Assembly: GCA_964020085.1 (NCBI GenBank)
Contig: OZ026607.1
Span: 14,521,466 to 14,585,465 of the forward strand
Length of the DNA: 64,000 nucleotides
Reading direction: 5' to 3'
Source: Micromussa lordhowensis
Taxonomy: Eukaryota > Cnidaria > Anthozoa > Scleractinia > Lobophylliidae
Shown piece by piece: positions 23,657-32,050 of the stretch. Each line of letters opens with the position of its first letter. Within the stretch, counting starts at the first letter, position 1. The notes under the pieces are model-generated. The model had not been told where the DNA came from. It saw only the letters and a program-made list of their open reading frames with translations, and searched no databases. Both the position numbers and the translations under genes were made by a program.

Positions 23657-23719
23657 TGCCCCGGCCAGGAATTGAACCTGGATCTTTGAGACCACAACTA
23701 TCCATTAGACCACCGAAGC
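23657..23719 (-). tRNA. tRNA-like (Arg-like) with anticodon-arm deletion, left arm
   Basis: 63 nt. The acceptor pairs fully (GCTTCGG with CCGGGGC, two G-U), and the T-arm is perfect (CCAGG TTCAATT CCTGG). The D-region TGGTCTAATGGATA matches Arg-type tRNAs. About ten bases are missing in the anticodon arm, so no anticodon can be read. Probably a pseudo-tRNA. Confidence 0.5.
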
Positions 23720-23756
23720 TTATAGCTTGTGAAATTGTTATTTAGTAAAGTGTTTA

Positions 23757-23823
23757 GACTAGATAGCGCAGCAGTCGGCGTGTTGGGCTCATAACGTCCG
23801 TGGTTCGAATCCACGTCTGGTCC
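23757..23823 (+). tRNA. tRNA-Met(CAT)-like with 6-nt deletion, left arm
   Basis: 67 nt. Acceptor GACTAGA/TCTGGTC, D-arm GCGC...GCGT, anticodon loop CTCATAA (CAT) and T-arm CGTGG TTCGAAT CCACG are all recognisable. The 3' half of the anticodon stem is missing (only CGTC lies between loop and T-arm). The same deletion is present in the right arm. Confidence 0.5.
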
Positions 23824-23864
23824 ACAATAAGCACACAAACTCTTTTGTATATAATTTTTATTAA

Positions 23865-23936
23865 GATTCTGTAGTACAATGGTTAGTATCCTCGACTGTC
23901 GCTCGGGAGATCGGGGTTCGATTCCCCGCAGGGTCG
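23865..23936 (+). tRNA. tRNA-Asp(GTC), left arm
   Basis: 72 nt, full cloverleaf by hand: acceptor GATTCTG/CAGGGTC, D-arm GTAC...GTAT, anticodon arm CTCGA CTGTCGC TCGGG (GTC), 4-nt variable loop, T-arm CGGGG TTCGATT CCCCG, discriminator G. It is followed by a T-run (TTTTTTT), a pol III terminator. It appears functional. Confidence 0.5.
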
Positions 23937-23943
23937 TTTTTTT

Positions 23944-24192
23944 CTACAATAGTTCTTCTGACTGTTGCAAACCCTCATCATCTTTTGCAAAAGACAGCAT
24001 ATGAAATGGTATGTCGCCATTGATATTCATGTATATAAGTTCTTTCTTGGTAAACTCATACAGTAAATAATGGTCAAAAAAGAAATCATCAAAGAACATT
24101 GTTTCTGGCCTCGTCCAATATTCTTGGATAATTCTGTCCAAACAAAGTTTATCCATTTCACACATGTCTTTCGGATCATATCTTCTGGACAT
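23944..24192 (-). CDS. Small protein encoded in the left inverted repeat (82 aa)
   Basis: Starts MSRRYDPKDMCEMDK at 24192 and is open to TAG at 23944. Acidic, with alternating aromatic residues (FFDDFFFDHYLL), no transmembrane or known motif; I do not recognise it. The mirror copy in the right arm (32746-32994) is the same protein with a stop at codon 44, so only this arm could express it. Two copies kept in inverted repeats suggest it belongs to the element, not to host DNA picked up by chance. A longer upstream frame exists, but this ATG is the one shared by both arms. Confidence 0.5.
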   Translation of the reverse strand: MSRRYDPKDMCEMDKLCLDRIIQEYWTRPETMFFDDFFFDHYLLYEFTKKELIYMNINGDIPFHMLSFAKDDEGLQQSEELL

Positions 24193-24549
24193 CTTGAAGT
24201 AAAATGATACTGTGAACTTTAACAAAGCTAATAAATTGTCAATGAAAAAGACGTATTTTGTAATAAAGAAAAAAAGCAAAAACAGAAATATAAAAAAAAA
24301 CTTTTTTACTTATGTCACATGTAGGATTTGAACTCCCGACCTCTCGTATGTATAACAAACTAGCCGCATTCACTAACACCCCCTCTGTCGGTTCGGTTCC
24401 TCGCAGGGCTAATAGATTGTTTATAAAACCGAAAATGATGAAATTTGTAATCAACTAAAGAAAAAGACGAAAAACAAAAAAAGAAAAAAAATTATTACTT
24501 ACGGCCCTTGTAGGATTTGAACTCCCCACCTCTGGCATGTCAGTCCATT

Positions 24550-25165
24550 GACTAACACCGCAGGCTCAGATCCGGTACGTTCAAAAACGTTGTAGGTACG
24601 TTATCCAATCAACAACAATAGTATAGCCTAATACGAGCACATGGATAACGATGCAAGACATATTCCTTTCTTTCTGAAAATGTACATTAGGTGAGAAATT
24701 CGAGATTTCCTTTACAGAGAAATTATTAACTTATTTAGTGTTTTATCAGTGAGTTTTGCAGAGATAGGGGAAAACTTTGATTGAAAGCACGCGTGTGCTT
24801 TCTTCTCACGATGTCCACGAGCGATTCCACGCGTGCTCTCAGAGAAAAACACACTGCATTCACTAACACCGCAGGCTCAGATCCGGTACGTTCAAAAACG
24901 TTGTAGGTACGTTATCCAATCAACAACAATAGTATAGCCTAATACGAGCACTTGGATAACGATGCAAGACATATTCCTTTCTTTCTGAAAATGTACATTA
25001 GGTGAGAAATTCGAGATTTCCTTTACAGAGAAATTATTAACTTATTTAGTGTTTTATCAGTGAGTTTTGCAGAGATAGGGGAAAACTTTTATTGAAAGCA
25101 CGCGTGTGCTTTCTTCTCACGATGTCCACAAGCGATTCCACGCGTGCTGTCAGAGAAAAACACAA
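24550..25165. repeat. Tandem duplication, about 305 bp, period 311
   Basis: 24550-24854 and 24861-25165 are nearly identical (ATGG/TTGG, GTCCACG/GTCCACA and a few other changes). The unit spans the inner edge of the left inverted repeat plus unique DNA, so the right arm lacks it. Both copies include ACGCGTGTGCTTTC and the start of a short frame, not a supported gene. Confidence 0.5.
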
Positions 25166-25559
25166 CGCTAAAATGTGGCGTTTTTGGCTCTTTGTGCGAT
25201 TTTGGCCTCATAAATTTAGTTTTGCAAACAGTTTTGTTCAGTTCGAATCCAAAACGAACGATTTCAGTAGTGTGGTAATCCACAAAGATGATAACGCTGA
25301 AGAATTTTTAAACGCTGACCCTACAGAAGTGAAATGCCCCTAGAATATTATCAGAAAGAAGAAAAAGGCTAGTGGACCTTGATTATGTAATCAATGAAAT
25401 TCAAAATGAGTTTTATCTTTGAAATAATAAAGTGCGTTCATGAGAGGATTTTAAGTCAGTGTGTGCTTGACGCTATTCGAGTTAACATGGGTCTAACGCT
25501 CTTAATGCTTCGAATCAAATTTTACGGATTTCGCCTAATAGCAAGGAATATGCCTTCAA
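25166..25559. other. Non-coding left interior of the Polinton-like element
   Basis: No recognised gene. Contains AT-rich DNA leading into the small ORF at 25560. Confidence 0.5.
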
Positions 25560-25751
25560 ATGAAATTTTGTGAACTGCCAGGATCGATGCTTGACAAGTT
25601 AAAACGTCTTCATTCAGAGGTGTTTACAGAAGTTCACAAGGGGAGATTATTAGTGTTTTTAAATTTTGTCGAGCAACTGGGACTGACTGACAAGGAATGG
25701 GAACAACTATTTGATTTTCTCGTTCCCACTCTATCTCAGATTCGAGAGTAG
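25560..25751 (+). CDS. Small ORF upstream of integrase (63 aa)
   Basis: ATG at 25560, peptide MKFCELPGSMLDKLKRLHSE..., mostly predicted helix with regularly spaced hydrophobics. No family recognised. It lies between the left repeat and integrase on the same strand, where Polinton-like elements often have a small accessory gene. It could equally be chance. Confidence 0.5.
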   Translation: MKFCELPGSMLDKLKRLHSEVFTEVHKGRLLVFLNFVEQLGLTDKEWEQLFDFLVPTLSQIRE

Positions 25752-25930
25752 CTATATAAATGAAACATCATGGAAAAATTCATTCGAGCTTCTGCCTTCG
25801 CAGCAGTCACTAGTAATGGGTTGCTGGCCATCTTCACCCTCTCTGGTATTAGAGCGCAGTTTCAACCGCATTCGTGTCGTTTTAGCTTGTTGAGGGGGTC
25901 AAGTGATTGTTCAAAACTCCGAGTTTTGCG

Positions 25931-27001
25931 ATGGAGAAAACGCTGTCCAGCATTTATCTCGACCCAAGTCAACCCGCAAGTTTCGGTGGTTTAGGTGCTG
26001 TGTACCGCGTGGTCAAAGAGAAGGGAAAAAGTAAGATTTCTCGCAAGCAAGTTCAAGATTGGCTGAGTCAACAAGACGTTTACACCATCCATAAACCTGC
26101 CCGAAGACACTACAAGACAAGTCACGTCATTGTTTTTAATATTGATGAACAATTTCAAGCAGATCTGGTGGATGTTCAAAATTTAAGCCGATACAACAAG
26201 GGATATAAATACTTACTGACCTGTATAGACATCTTTAGCAAGTATGCCTGGGTGGTGCCTTTAAAGACAAAACAAGGGCAAGAACTAGTCAAAGCTTTTC
26301 AGACGATTCTTGCCTCCCGACGAAAACCATCAAAGCTTCAAACTGACCAGGGCACTGAATTCATTAATCGTGTGTTTCAGAAATTCCTACGTGAAAATAA
26401 CATTGAGTTTTTTACCGTCAAGTCTGGGCTCAAAGCATCGGAAGTAGAGAGATTCAATCGTACCTTTAAGAACAAGATGTACAAGTACTTCACAGCTAAA
26501 AACACTCTTACTTACACCGATGTGTTACCTAAGTTGGTAAAATCCTACAATAACACTTACCATCGTAGCATTAAAATGAAACCCACTCAGGTGACTGAAG
26601 CCAATGAAGCTAAGGTGTGGGACACACTGTATGGCAGTGATATACAGAAACGAGTTCGATTCAAATTTCAAGTGGGAGATCGCGTAAGGATTAGTAAGGT
26701 TAAGCGGATGTTTGAAAAGTCTTACCTTCCCAATTACTCGGAAGAAATGTTTACGATCTACAAACGATTTGCGCGCCAAGTACCGGTCTATAAACTGAAA
26801 GATGATGCTGGAGAGATCCTAGAAGGAACATTCTACGAGGCGGAATTACAGAAAGTAATCAAGAACGATGATGTTTATCGCATTGAAAAGATCTTGCGCA
26901 AGAGAAAGCGCAAAGGAGTAGTGGAATATCTTGTGAAATGGAAAGGCTACGCAGACAAGTTTAATAGCTGGGTTTCTGAAGGAGATATTTCGAAACTGTA
27001 G
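25931..27001 (+). CDS. Retroviral-type integrase with chromodomain
   Basis: 356 residues from ATG at 25931, chosen over an upstream in-frame ATG at 25907 by position within the family. Rve-type core: D78 (QADLVDV), D139 (LQTDQGTEF) and E173 (EVERFNRTF) give a D,D-33-E triad. The C-terminus (about 315-356) is a chromodomain: YRIEKILRKR then EYLVKWKGY and a final NSW. This is the Polinton c-integrase, which inserts linear element DNA with 6-bp duplications and may be guided to chromatin by the chromodomain. The frame is fully open. A TATA-like TATATAAAT lies at about 25753-25761, and an AATAAA at 27024 follows the stop. Fairly confident of family and intactness. Confidence 0.5.
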   Translation: MEKTLSSIYLDPSQPASFGGLGAVYRVVKEKGKSKISRKQVQDWLSQQDVYTIHKPARRHYKTSHVIVFNIDEQFQADLVDVQNLSRYNKGYKYLLTCIDIFSKYAWVVPLKTKQGQELVKAFQTILASRRKPSKLQTDQGTEFINRVFQKFLRENNIEFFTVKSGLKASEVERFNRTFKNKMYKYFTAKNTLTYTDVLPKLVKSYNNTYHRSIKMKPTQVTEANEAKVWDTLYGSDIQKRVRFKFQVGDRVRISKVKRMFEKSYLPNYSEEMFTIYKRFARQVPVYKLKDDAGEILEGTFYEAELQKVIKNDDVYRIEKILRKRKRKGVVEYLVKWKGYADKFNSWVSEGDISKL

Positions 27002-27111
27002 CTGTAATGCTTCTTTACGTAGTGAATAAAAGAAGAATGAAATGATAGTCGTGTGGTTTTTTATAAATTAAGAATACCCAGAGTAAAAATTTCATTTGAA
27101 CACAAGATACG

Positions 27112-27874
27112 ATGGAGGTAGTACAATTTTACTTGCATCTTCCCACCAATGCCAGCCTCGATAAATTCCCTAATAACACATTGACAGAGTATCGGGTTGG
27201 TTTACCTCAAACCGTTAGTTTAACAGGGGACTGGGAAGTAGCGCTTACAGAAATCCATTATCCCCATAGCTGGAATAATGTACAAGGAAATTTTGAGAAT
27301 CGATTTTATCTCCGTAATCAAGAATTAGACGATATGTGGGAGCCTTTGATAGTTCCACAGGGACATTACTCCTCGGTCGCCGGTGTTATAACCAGGATAA
27401 ATGAAGCGGTCAGTGCGAATAATCGATTCAAAGATGAAGTGCAATTATCCCTTGATACTCTGAACCGAAAAGTGACCGTACACCTACAAAATAAGGTGGA
27501 AGTGTATTTTTCCGACATCGGGCAAATGCTGGGATTTTTAGCAAAAGAAGTTATTTCCAAGACTTATACCGCCGAAAGAGAAGCGGACTTAGATCACGGC
27601 TTTCACGATCTTTACGTGTATTGTGATATTATTCAACCACAATACGTTGGGGACGCACTTTGTTCCCCTCCTTCGAATCCCACCCGTAGAAGGGAAGGAT
27701 GGAGAGAGAATCAGCAAGTCATTTATTCGCCCGCAATACTTACCTGTCAGCAGAAAGCAGTTCGAAAGTATCGAAGTCAATATAAAGCGGGACACAGGAG
27801 AAACCGTACCATTCGAGTTTGGGAGAGTGTTGCTTACACTTCATTTTCGACAGAGCAGACCAGTGAACTTTTAA
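27112..27874 (+). pseudogene. Penton-like minor capsid protein, frameshifted
   Basis: Starts MEVVQFYLHLPTNAS at 27112. Beta-rich, about 254 residues when followed across the shift; position and character match the Polinton minor capsid/penton gene that precedes the major capsid. After YVGDAL the original frame degenerates. The family-like continuation (FVPLLRIPPVEGKDGE...) is one frame over and runs to TAA at 27874, consistent with one extra base in the TTT at about 27660. The shift is either a real lesion or a sequence error. The assignment is by synteny and general resemblance. Confidence 0.5.
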
Positions 27875-27878
27875 AAAG

Positions 27879-28295
27879 ATGAAGAAAGTAGTATTACTTA
27901 GATCAAGCCAAGCAAAAGGGTGGGGAATTTACCAGCCTTTCACGGTGCTCGATTTCAGCGAGGATATGGCTTAGGTTCCATATTTAAAGGCCTTTTCTGT
28001 TGGGCGATGCCTCATTTACAGCAAGGCGCTAAAATGCTTGGTAAAAAAGCTCTTCAAACAGGTGTCGATGTTGCACAAGATGTGTTAGCTGGAGAAAACC
28101 TTAAGACAGCAACAAAAAAGCCTGCTAAACAAGCTCTGGGTCTACCTTCCCAGGATTCTCCGCAGTCAGGTGCTGGTAAAAAAAGGTACAAAAAGGAAAG
28201 CACAACCAAGAAAAAAAAGTTCGCCTCCAGACAAGAAACGGAAAACATCTCCGCAGCAAGAGAAACCCGAAGACAAATTTTCCTTCTTGAAGTAA
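27879..28295 (+). pseudogene. pVI/pX-like basic virion protein, two frameshifts
   Basis: ATG at 27879, four bases after the penton stop; TAA at 28293-28295, two bases before the capsid ATG. The coding signal moves frame near 27915 in a G-run (one base short), continues as GARFQRGYGLGSIFKGLF (a glycine-rich amphipathic start typical of adenovirus-pVI/pX-like Polinton proteins). It moves again at the A8 run near 28205-28212 (one base long) into a lysine-rich tail. The second shift creates the false fusion with the capsid frame. In relatives this protein binds DNA or lyses membranes and is cut by the protease; that is inference here. Confidence 0.5.
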
Positions 28296-28297
28296 AA

Positions 28298-29624
28298 ATG
28301 GCTTTTGTTCATCACGAATCTCAAGAGTGCACAAAGTCAGAACTCGATCTCTTTACTATTGCGGCTACACAAACGTCTATCACCAAGGGGCAATGGATTG
28401 AGTACGACCCCCTCAATAATATCACTGACACTGGTCGCATAGAATTTAATGTCTCTGGAACTGGAGAAGAATATCTGGACTTGGCAAAAACCCTGCTGTT
28501 TGTGAAAGCGAAGATCACCAAAGCAAACGGTACCGCTTTAGATGCCGAGACAAAAGTGGGACCCGTGAACCTATTTCTACATTCTCTGTTTTCACAGGTG
28601 GATGTTTCCTTGAACGAGCGACTAATTTCCCCATCAACTAACACCTACCCTTATCGTGCCATGATTGAAACGTTGTTCAACTATGGAGGAGATGCGAAAT
28701 CAAGTCAGCTATCTATGGCCATGTTTTACAAAGATACTCCTGGAAAGATGGATGTCGTGGACCCTGTGGCTGACGATGCTAATATAGGTTTAAAAGCTCG
28801 TTATACATTTACAAAGCAAAGTAACACAGTGGACATGATGGGACCAATCCACAGCGACATTTTCTTCCAAGACCGTTTAATTTGAACGGAGTTAATCTAA
28901 GGCTAAAGCTCAACAGAGCTAAAAATTCCTTCTGCTTAGTCTCATCAGTCCCTGGAGCTAATCACAAGGTGGTTATCACGGAAGCAATTCTATACGTTCG
29001 AAAAGTCAAAGTGGCCTCTTCCATTACTCTGGGAATGCAGCTGCTCTAAAGCAATCGACTGCCAAGTACCCCATTCGTCGAGTGGATTGTAAAGTTCTCT
29101 CCATCCCCGGAGGGTTCAGTAGTTTTACGCCGGATAACCTCTTCTTGGGACACATTCCAAAGCGTCTAGTGTGTGTAATGGTCGATACAGAAGCTTATAA
29201 CGGAACATATGGCTCCAACCCATATAACTTTAAGCACCACAACCTAACCCAAGTGGGTGTCTACGTGGACGGGGAACAGATACCTCGAAAATCCCTGTTT
29301 CTCAAATTTAGTGAGGCTGGCGGTCAAAATTTCATAGCTGGATTTCAAAGCCTTTTTTCTGGAACAGGAAAACTCTCCCAGGATGCTGGCAATCAAATAA
29401 ATAGAGGAGATTATGCCTCTGGCTACACAGCGTTCTGCTTTGACTTGTCCCCAGACCATTGCTCTGGTGATCATTGTGAGCTTACAAAACAGGGAAATCT
29501 TCGTATCGAGCTTCATTTTGGACAAGCACTCGCAAGCACGGTTAACCTCATCATTTACGCCGAGTTTCAAAACGTGATCGAGATTGACGCGAGTCGAAAC
29601 GTTCTGTACGACTACACAAACTAG
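28298..29624 (+). pseudogene. Major capsid protein (double jelly-roll), two frameshifts
   Basis: Starts MAFVHHESQECTKSELDLF at 28298 and ends at 29624, about 441 codons, the usual size for Polinton/adintovirus hexon-like capsid proteins (often annotated as F54H12.2-like in animal genomes). Visible conserved stretches: SGTGEEYLDLA, VNLFLHSLFSQVDVSLN, GPIHSDIFFQDRL, then DNLFLGHIPKRLV and LRIELHFGQAL. The frame breaks near 28880 (one base short in TTAATTTG) and near 29034 (one base short in GGAATGC), each followed by clear coding continuation in the next frame. No intact product can be made from this copy as written. Confidence 0.5.
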
Positions 29625-29625
29625 A

Positions 29626-30171
29626 ATGAATAGCACTCAGCTGGCGATTATTTTGAAGAAAGATAAATATACACGTGCTGTATTTCAAGGAGTGTACCCT
29701 TCGGATAAACTACCTACAAGGGTTTCGTCCTTTCCAGCCTTGTTTATTGCCAACGTGGATACTAGTGAGAAGCCTGGATCACACTGGGTTGCGTTTTATT
29801 TCACAAAAGATCGAAAAGGAGAATTTTTCGACTCTTATGGATTACCCCCAGGCAATTATGCTGGAACATTTTCTTCGTTTTTGAACAATAATTCTAACGG
29901 CTGGAGCTTTAACTCTGTGACATTGCAAAGCATTGATTCAAAAGTCTGTGGACATTACTGTCTGTATTATGCTTTATTTCGCTCTCGCCAAGTTAGCATG
30001 AGCACTATTCTACATCGTTTTTCTAGCAATAAAAGTAGAAATGATTTTCTTGTACAACGCTTTATCGAAAAACGCTTTCCTTTTAGTCTCACGAAATATC
30101 GCACTGATGTAAAGAAACAAAGAGCAATAGCACAACACAATAAACACACCATGCATGTAATTTCATTTTAA
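29626..30171 (+). CDS. Adenain/ULP-type cysteine protease
   Basis: 181 residues, ATG at 29626 two bases after the capsid stop codon; an upstream frame extension overlaps the capsid and is ignored. Catalytic layout of adenovirus maturation proteases: H53 (GSHW), D69 (FFDSYG), oxyanion Q101 (LQS) and C108 (VCGHYC). Slightly shorter than adenain (about 200). Known role: cleaving capsid and core precursors during maturation. The frame is open, unlike its capsid neighbours. Confidence 0.5.
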   Translation: MNSTQLAIILKKDKYTRAVFQGVYPSDKLPTRVSSFPALFIANVDTSEKPGSHWVAFYFTKDRKGEFFDSYGLPPGNYAGTFSSFLNNNSNGWSFNSVTLQSIDSKVCGHYCLYYALFRSRQVSMSTILHRFSSNKSRNDFLVQRFIEKRFPFSLTKYRTDVKKQRAIAQHNKHTMHVISF

Positions 30172-30237
30172 CGTATTTTATTGAGTGATCAAAATAAAAA
30201 TGTGGTTTACAACAATAAAAATGTCTGTTGTGGTTAT
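30172..30237. terminator. Convergent 3' ends with two-way poly(A) signals
   Basis: Between the stops of the protease (plus) and the accessory gene (minus) lie TTTTATTG (about 30175, AATAAA on the minus strand) and AAAATAAAAA on the plus strand (about 30190 and 30207). This marks the meeting point of the two transcription blocks. Confidence 0.5.
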
Positions 30238-31008
30238 TCACAAACGCAACCAGCGCACAGCTTGAGGGCGTGGGCTTGCTGCTCTCCGCATTTTCACGGG
30301 GGATGAGGTAGAAGGTGGAGTAGGTAGCCAACGGGAAGGACTGTCTGGAGTCTCCTCTCTAACTCTTGCTTTGAATTCCCGGATGGCGCTTTGCCTCTGG
30401 GGGTTGCGCACAATATTTTCTGGTACATTCATTCGTGCCAGACCTCTCGCAAACGCTGACCATCCCACGGGTTCAAATCCTTTATGGTGACGCAGCGTAT
30501 CGTCGACTAAATCCACCACGTGAGACCCTGTTATGGGTTTGTTTTCATACATCAGTTCTCCTTTTTCGTTCCAATTCAACACATCTCGATGTTCTTTGAT
30601 CTTATCCAAGAGTTGCCTTGCCCCCGTCTTGTAGAGCTTGGGTACACTTTTCATTACTTCTTGTTCTACTGTTGAAGTCGGAATAGTTTCTGCCTCCGCG
30701 GTGGATTCTTTACTAGTTTGTTCACTCTCTTCTGGTTTGGGTGTTTCCACAGGTTTAGGAGTTGTTAATTTTACGTGAAGGGGTTGACCTTTTCGCTGAT
30801 CATAATAAGTCAAATAACGCTGCAACACTTGAATATAAAGTGTTGCCTTTGCTTCATCGTCCAGTTGCTTGCTGGATAAAATGTCGCTCATTTCACAGTC
30901 CAAGTTTTTCAGAGTTTGTGTCACGGGTGGTGTTAATATTTGTTGACGTTGTTGTAATCGTTCCAATGTATTTTCAGGGCCTAGAATCATGCGTCCGGTA
31001 TGATTCAT
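30238..31008 (-). CDS. Conserved Polinton-associated protein, unknown function (256 aa)
   Basis: ATG at 31008 (MNHTGRMILGPENTLERL), one base after the stop of the upstream gene; an extra upstream in-frame start at 31026 would overlap that gene. N-terminal third helical (LQQRQQILTPPVTQTL), middle disordered and rich in P/E/T/S (about 88-130), then a folded-looking segment (SHVVDLVDDTLRHHKGFEPVGW) and a basic, proline-rich tail. No catalytic motif. Genes of this type sit beside the ATPase in cnidarian Polinton-like elements; a virion core or terminal-protein-like role is possible but unproven. The frame is intact. Confidence 0.5.
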   Translation of the reverse strand: MNHTGRMILGPENTLERLQQRQQILTPPVTQTLKNLDCEMSDILSSKQLDDEAKATLYIQVLQRYLTYYDQRKGQPLHVKLTTPKPVETPKPEESEQTSKESTAEAETIPTSTVEQEVMKSVPKLYKTGARQLLDKIKEHRDVLNWNEKGELMYENKPITGSHVVDLVDDTLRHHKGFEPVGWSAFARGLARMNVPENIVRNPQRQSAIREFKARVREETPDSPSRWLPTPPSTSSPVKMRRAASPRPQAVRWLRL

Positions 31009-31009
31009 T

Positions 31010-31336
31010 TTAGATGAGAATCGCACTCAACACACGCAGCACCGGTGGTAACAAGACACTTAAAAAGTTACCTCCTTGTTGCACTAGGATTTTCTTTTTC
31101 TTGTTCAGCGGTGTACTTTTTTCAGCGAGAGCAATCAAGGATTTCTAGTGAGCTAGAAGTTTTCTTTTCGCTGGTTTACTGACAGGCACTGTCTCTTTAA
31201 GAACGTTTAAAATACACTCACAAATAGTTTTCACTAAAGCGTCGTCGGCCTCTTTTAAAATTGCTTTGTGTTGAGCTGGAGTACACTTAGCAAGGAGCTT
31301 GAGAAAGTCGTGGTTTCTTCTCAGACGTTGGGCCAT
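31010..31336 (-). pseudogene. Small basic two-part protein interrupted by TAG
   Basis: ATG at 31336 begins MAQRLRRNHDFLKLLAK, a helical basic domain ending at TAG 31147-31145. The same frame continues without a break for 44 more codons to TAA at 31012-31010. That stretch has a lysine run (LNKKKKILV) and a QGG-hydrophobic tail like an adenain-type cleavage site followed by a hydrophobic segment. This suggests one ancestral protein of about 108 residues split by a nonsense codon, or stop-codon readthrough. It lies one base upstream of the next gene. A TATA-like GTATAAAAAG sits 33-45 bp upstream of the start. Probably a virion core/membrane-active protein by analogy. Confidence 0.5.
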
Positions 31337-31365
31337 GGTAAACTGACTTTTAACTATGTGGTTTA

Positions 31366-31384
31366 GTCTTTTTATACTTTTCTG
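31366..31384 (-). promoter_or_regulatory. TATA-like box upstream of the small basic gene
   Basis: GTATAAAAAG on the minus strand, 33-45 bp before the ATG at 31336. Weak single-motif evidence. Confidence 0.5.
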
Positions 31385-31467
31385 ACATAAGCAAACTGAG
31401 TCTCCCCGGGGAAAACGTTGGTCCTCAACAGGAAGACGGTCGGTGTTTCCGGTTTGAGATCGCAAAA

Positions 31468-32013
31468 TTAATAACCGTAAGGCCGTTTCGTCGCATCTTG
31501 AAACGCCTCCTGCATATATTTCACATGACCAGGAAACATTTGCTTGGCTAAATGATTGACCTTACTGCTATCTTTGGGAGACTTGAACAGTACCAAGTAA
31601 TGGCAATTTAAGCTCATATCCCTTAACTCTTTTCCGCGGTGAAAAATATTTTGCAGAATAAAGATAACACTCAAGTTTCGGTGATGACAGCCTTTAGTAA
31701 ACAAACTGGTTATTCTCTGGTCATTACTCAGTTCGTGCATCAAATCGTCAATGACCACAAGATTTCTTATAGAAGGATTAATCATGGATTCTAAATCACC
31801 AGGGACGCCTTCTACAAACGAAATGTTTGGAATACTTCTCAGCATCTCGTCGTAAGCAGGCTGGTAAATACCATAACACCAAATGATATTTTCTGGGGCA
31901 GCTTCAATCATGTCCTCATCGGATTCTAGTAAACGTTTAACAAACTGACTTTTCCCACAACAGGTCGGTCCTGCCACAAGAGCAGGGAAAGGATGTTTCC
32001 ATCTTGGATCCAT
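31468..32013 (-). CDS. A32/FtsK-HerA-type packaging ATPase
   Basis: 181 residues from ATG at 32013 (MDPRWKHPFPALVAGPT...); an upstream in-frame ATG at 32103 overlaps the zinc-finger gene and is less likely. Walker A GPTCCGKS at 15-22, Walker B LVVIDDL at 85-91, followed by a histidine-containing sensor region (KGCHHRNLSVIFILQN). This matches the small genome-packaging ATPases of Polintons, virophages and related viruses, which pump DNA into capsids. The frame is open. Its presence with protease and capsid genes marks the element as virus-derived rather than a simple transposon. Confidence 0.5.
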   Translation of the reverse strand: MDPRWKHPFPALVAGPTCCGKSQFVKRLLESDEDMIEAAPENIIWCYGIYQPAYDEMLRSIPNISFVEGVPGDLESMINPSIRNLVVIDDLMHELSNDQRITSLFTKGCHHRNLSVIFILQNIFHRGKELRDMSLNCHYLVLFKSPKDSSKVNHLAKQMFPGHVKYMQEAFQDATKRPYGY

Positions 32014-32050
32014 GCTCACGACTGACTGATTGAACAGAACGTTCTTACAT

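Larger units (their letters stand above)
23220..24673. repeat. Left terminal inverted repeat (about 1.45 kb)
   Basis: Inverted match to 32253-33719, ending inside at ...ATATTCCTTTCTTT. It contains tRNA-like genes at 23657, 23757 and 23865, the 82-residue ORF at 23944-24192, and two more tRNA-like stretches with a GTTCAAATCC B-box on the minus strand (about 24313-24385 and 24497-24570). The inner edge includes the first codons (MQDIFLS) of the zinc-finger gene that is complete in the right arm. Confidence 0.5.

Noticed and set aside
24313..24570. Two further tRNA genes on the minus strand of the left arm
   Set aside because: Both have a GTTCAAATCC B-box-like stretch, but T-stems and anticodon arms do not pair, so they are noted only as remnants within the inverted repeat.
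24675..25930. A hidden DNA polymerase B or helicase in the left interior
   Set aside because: All frames here are short or interrupted, much of the stretch is a tandem duplication, and no polymerase motifs are visible.
27920..28885. A 321-residue fusion of a basic protein with the capsid protein
   Set aside because: The join arises from an extra base in the A8 run near 28208. The basic protein has its own stop at 28293-28295 in another frame and the capsid has its own ATG at 28298.
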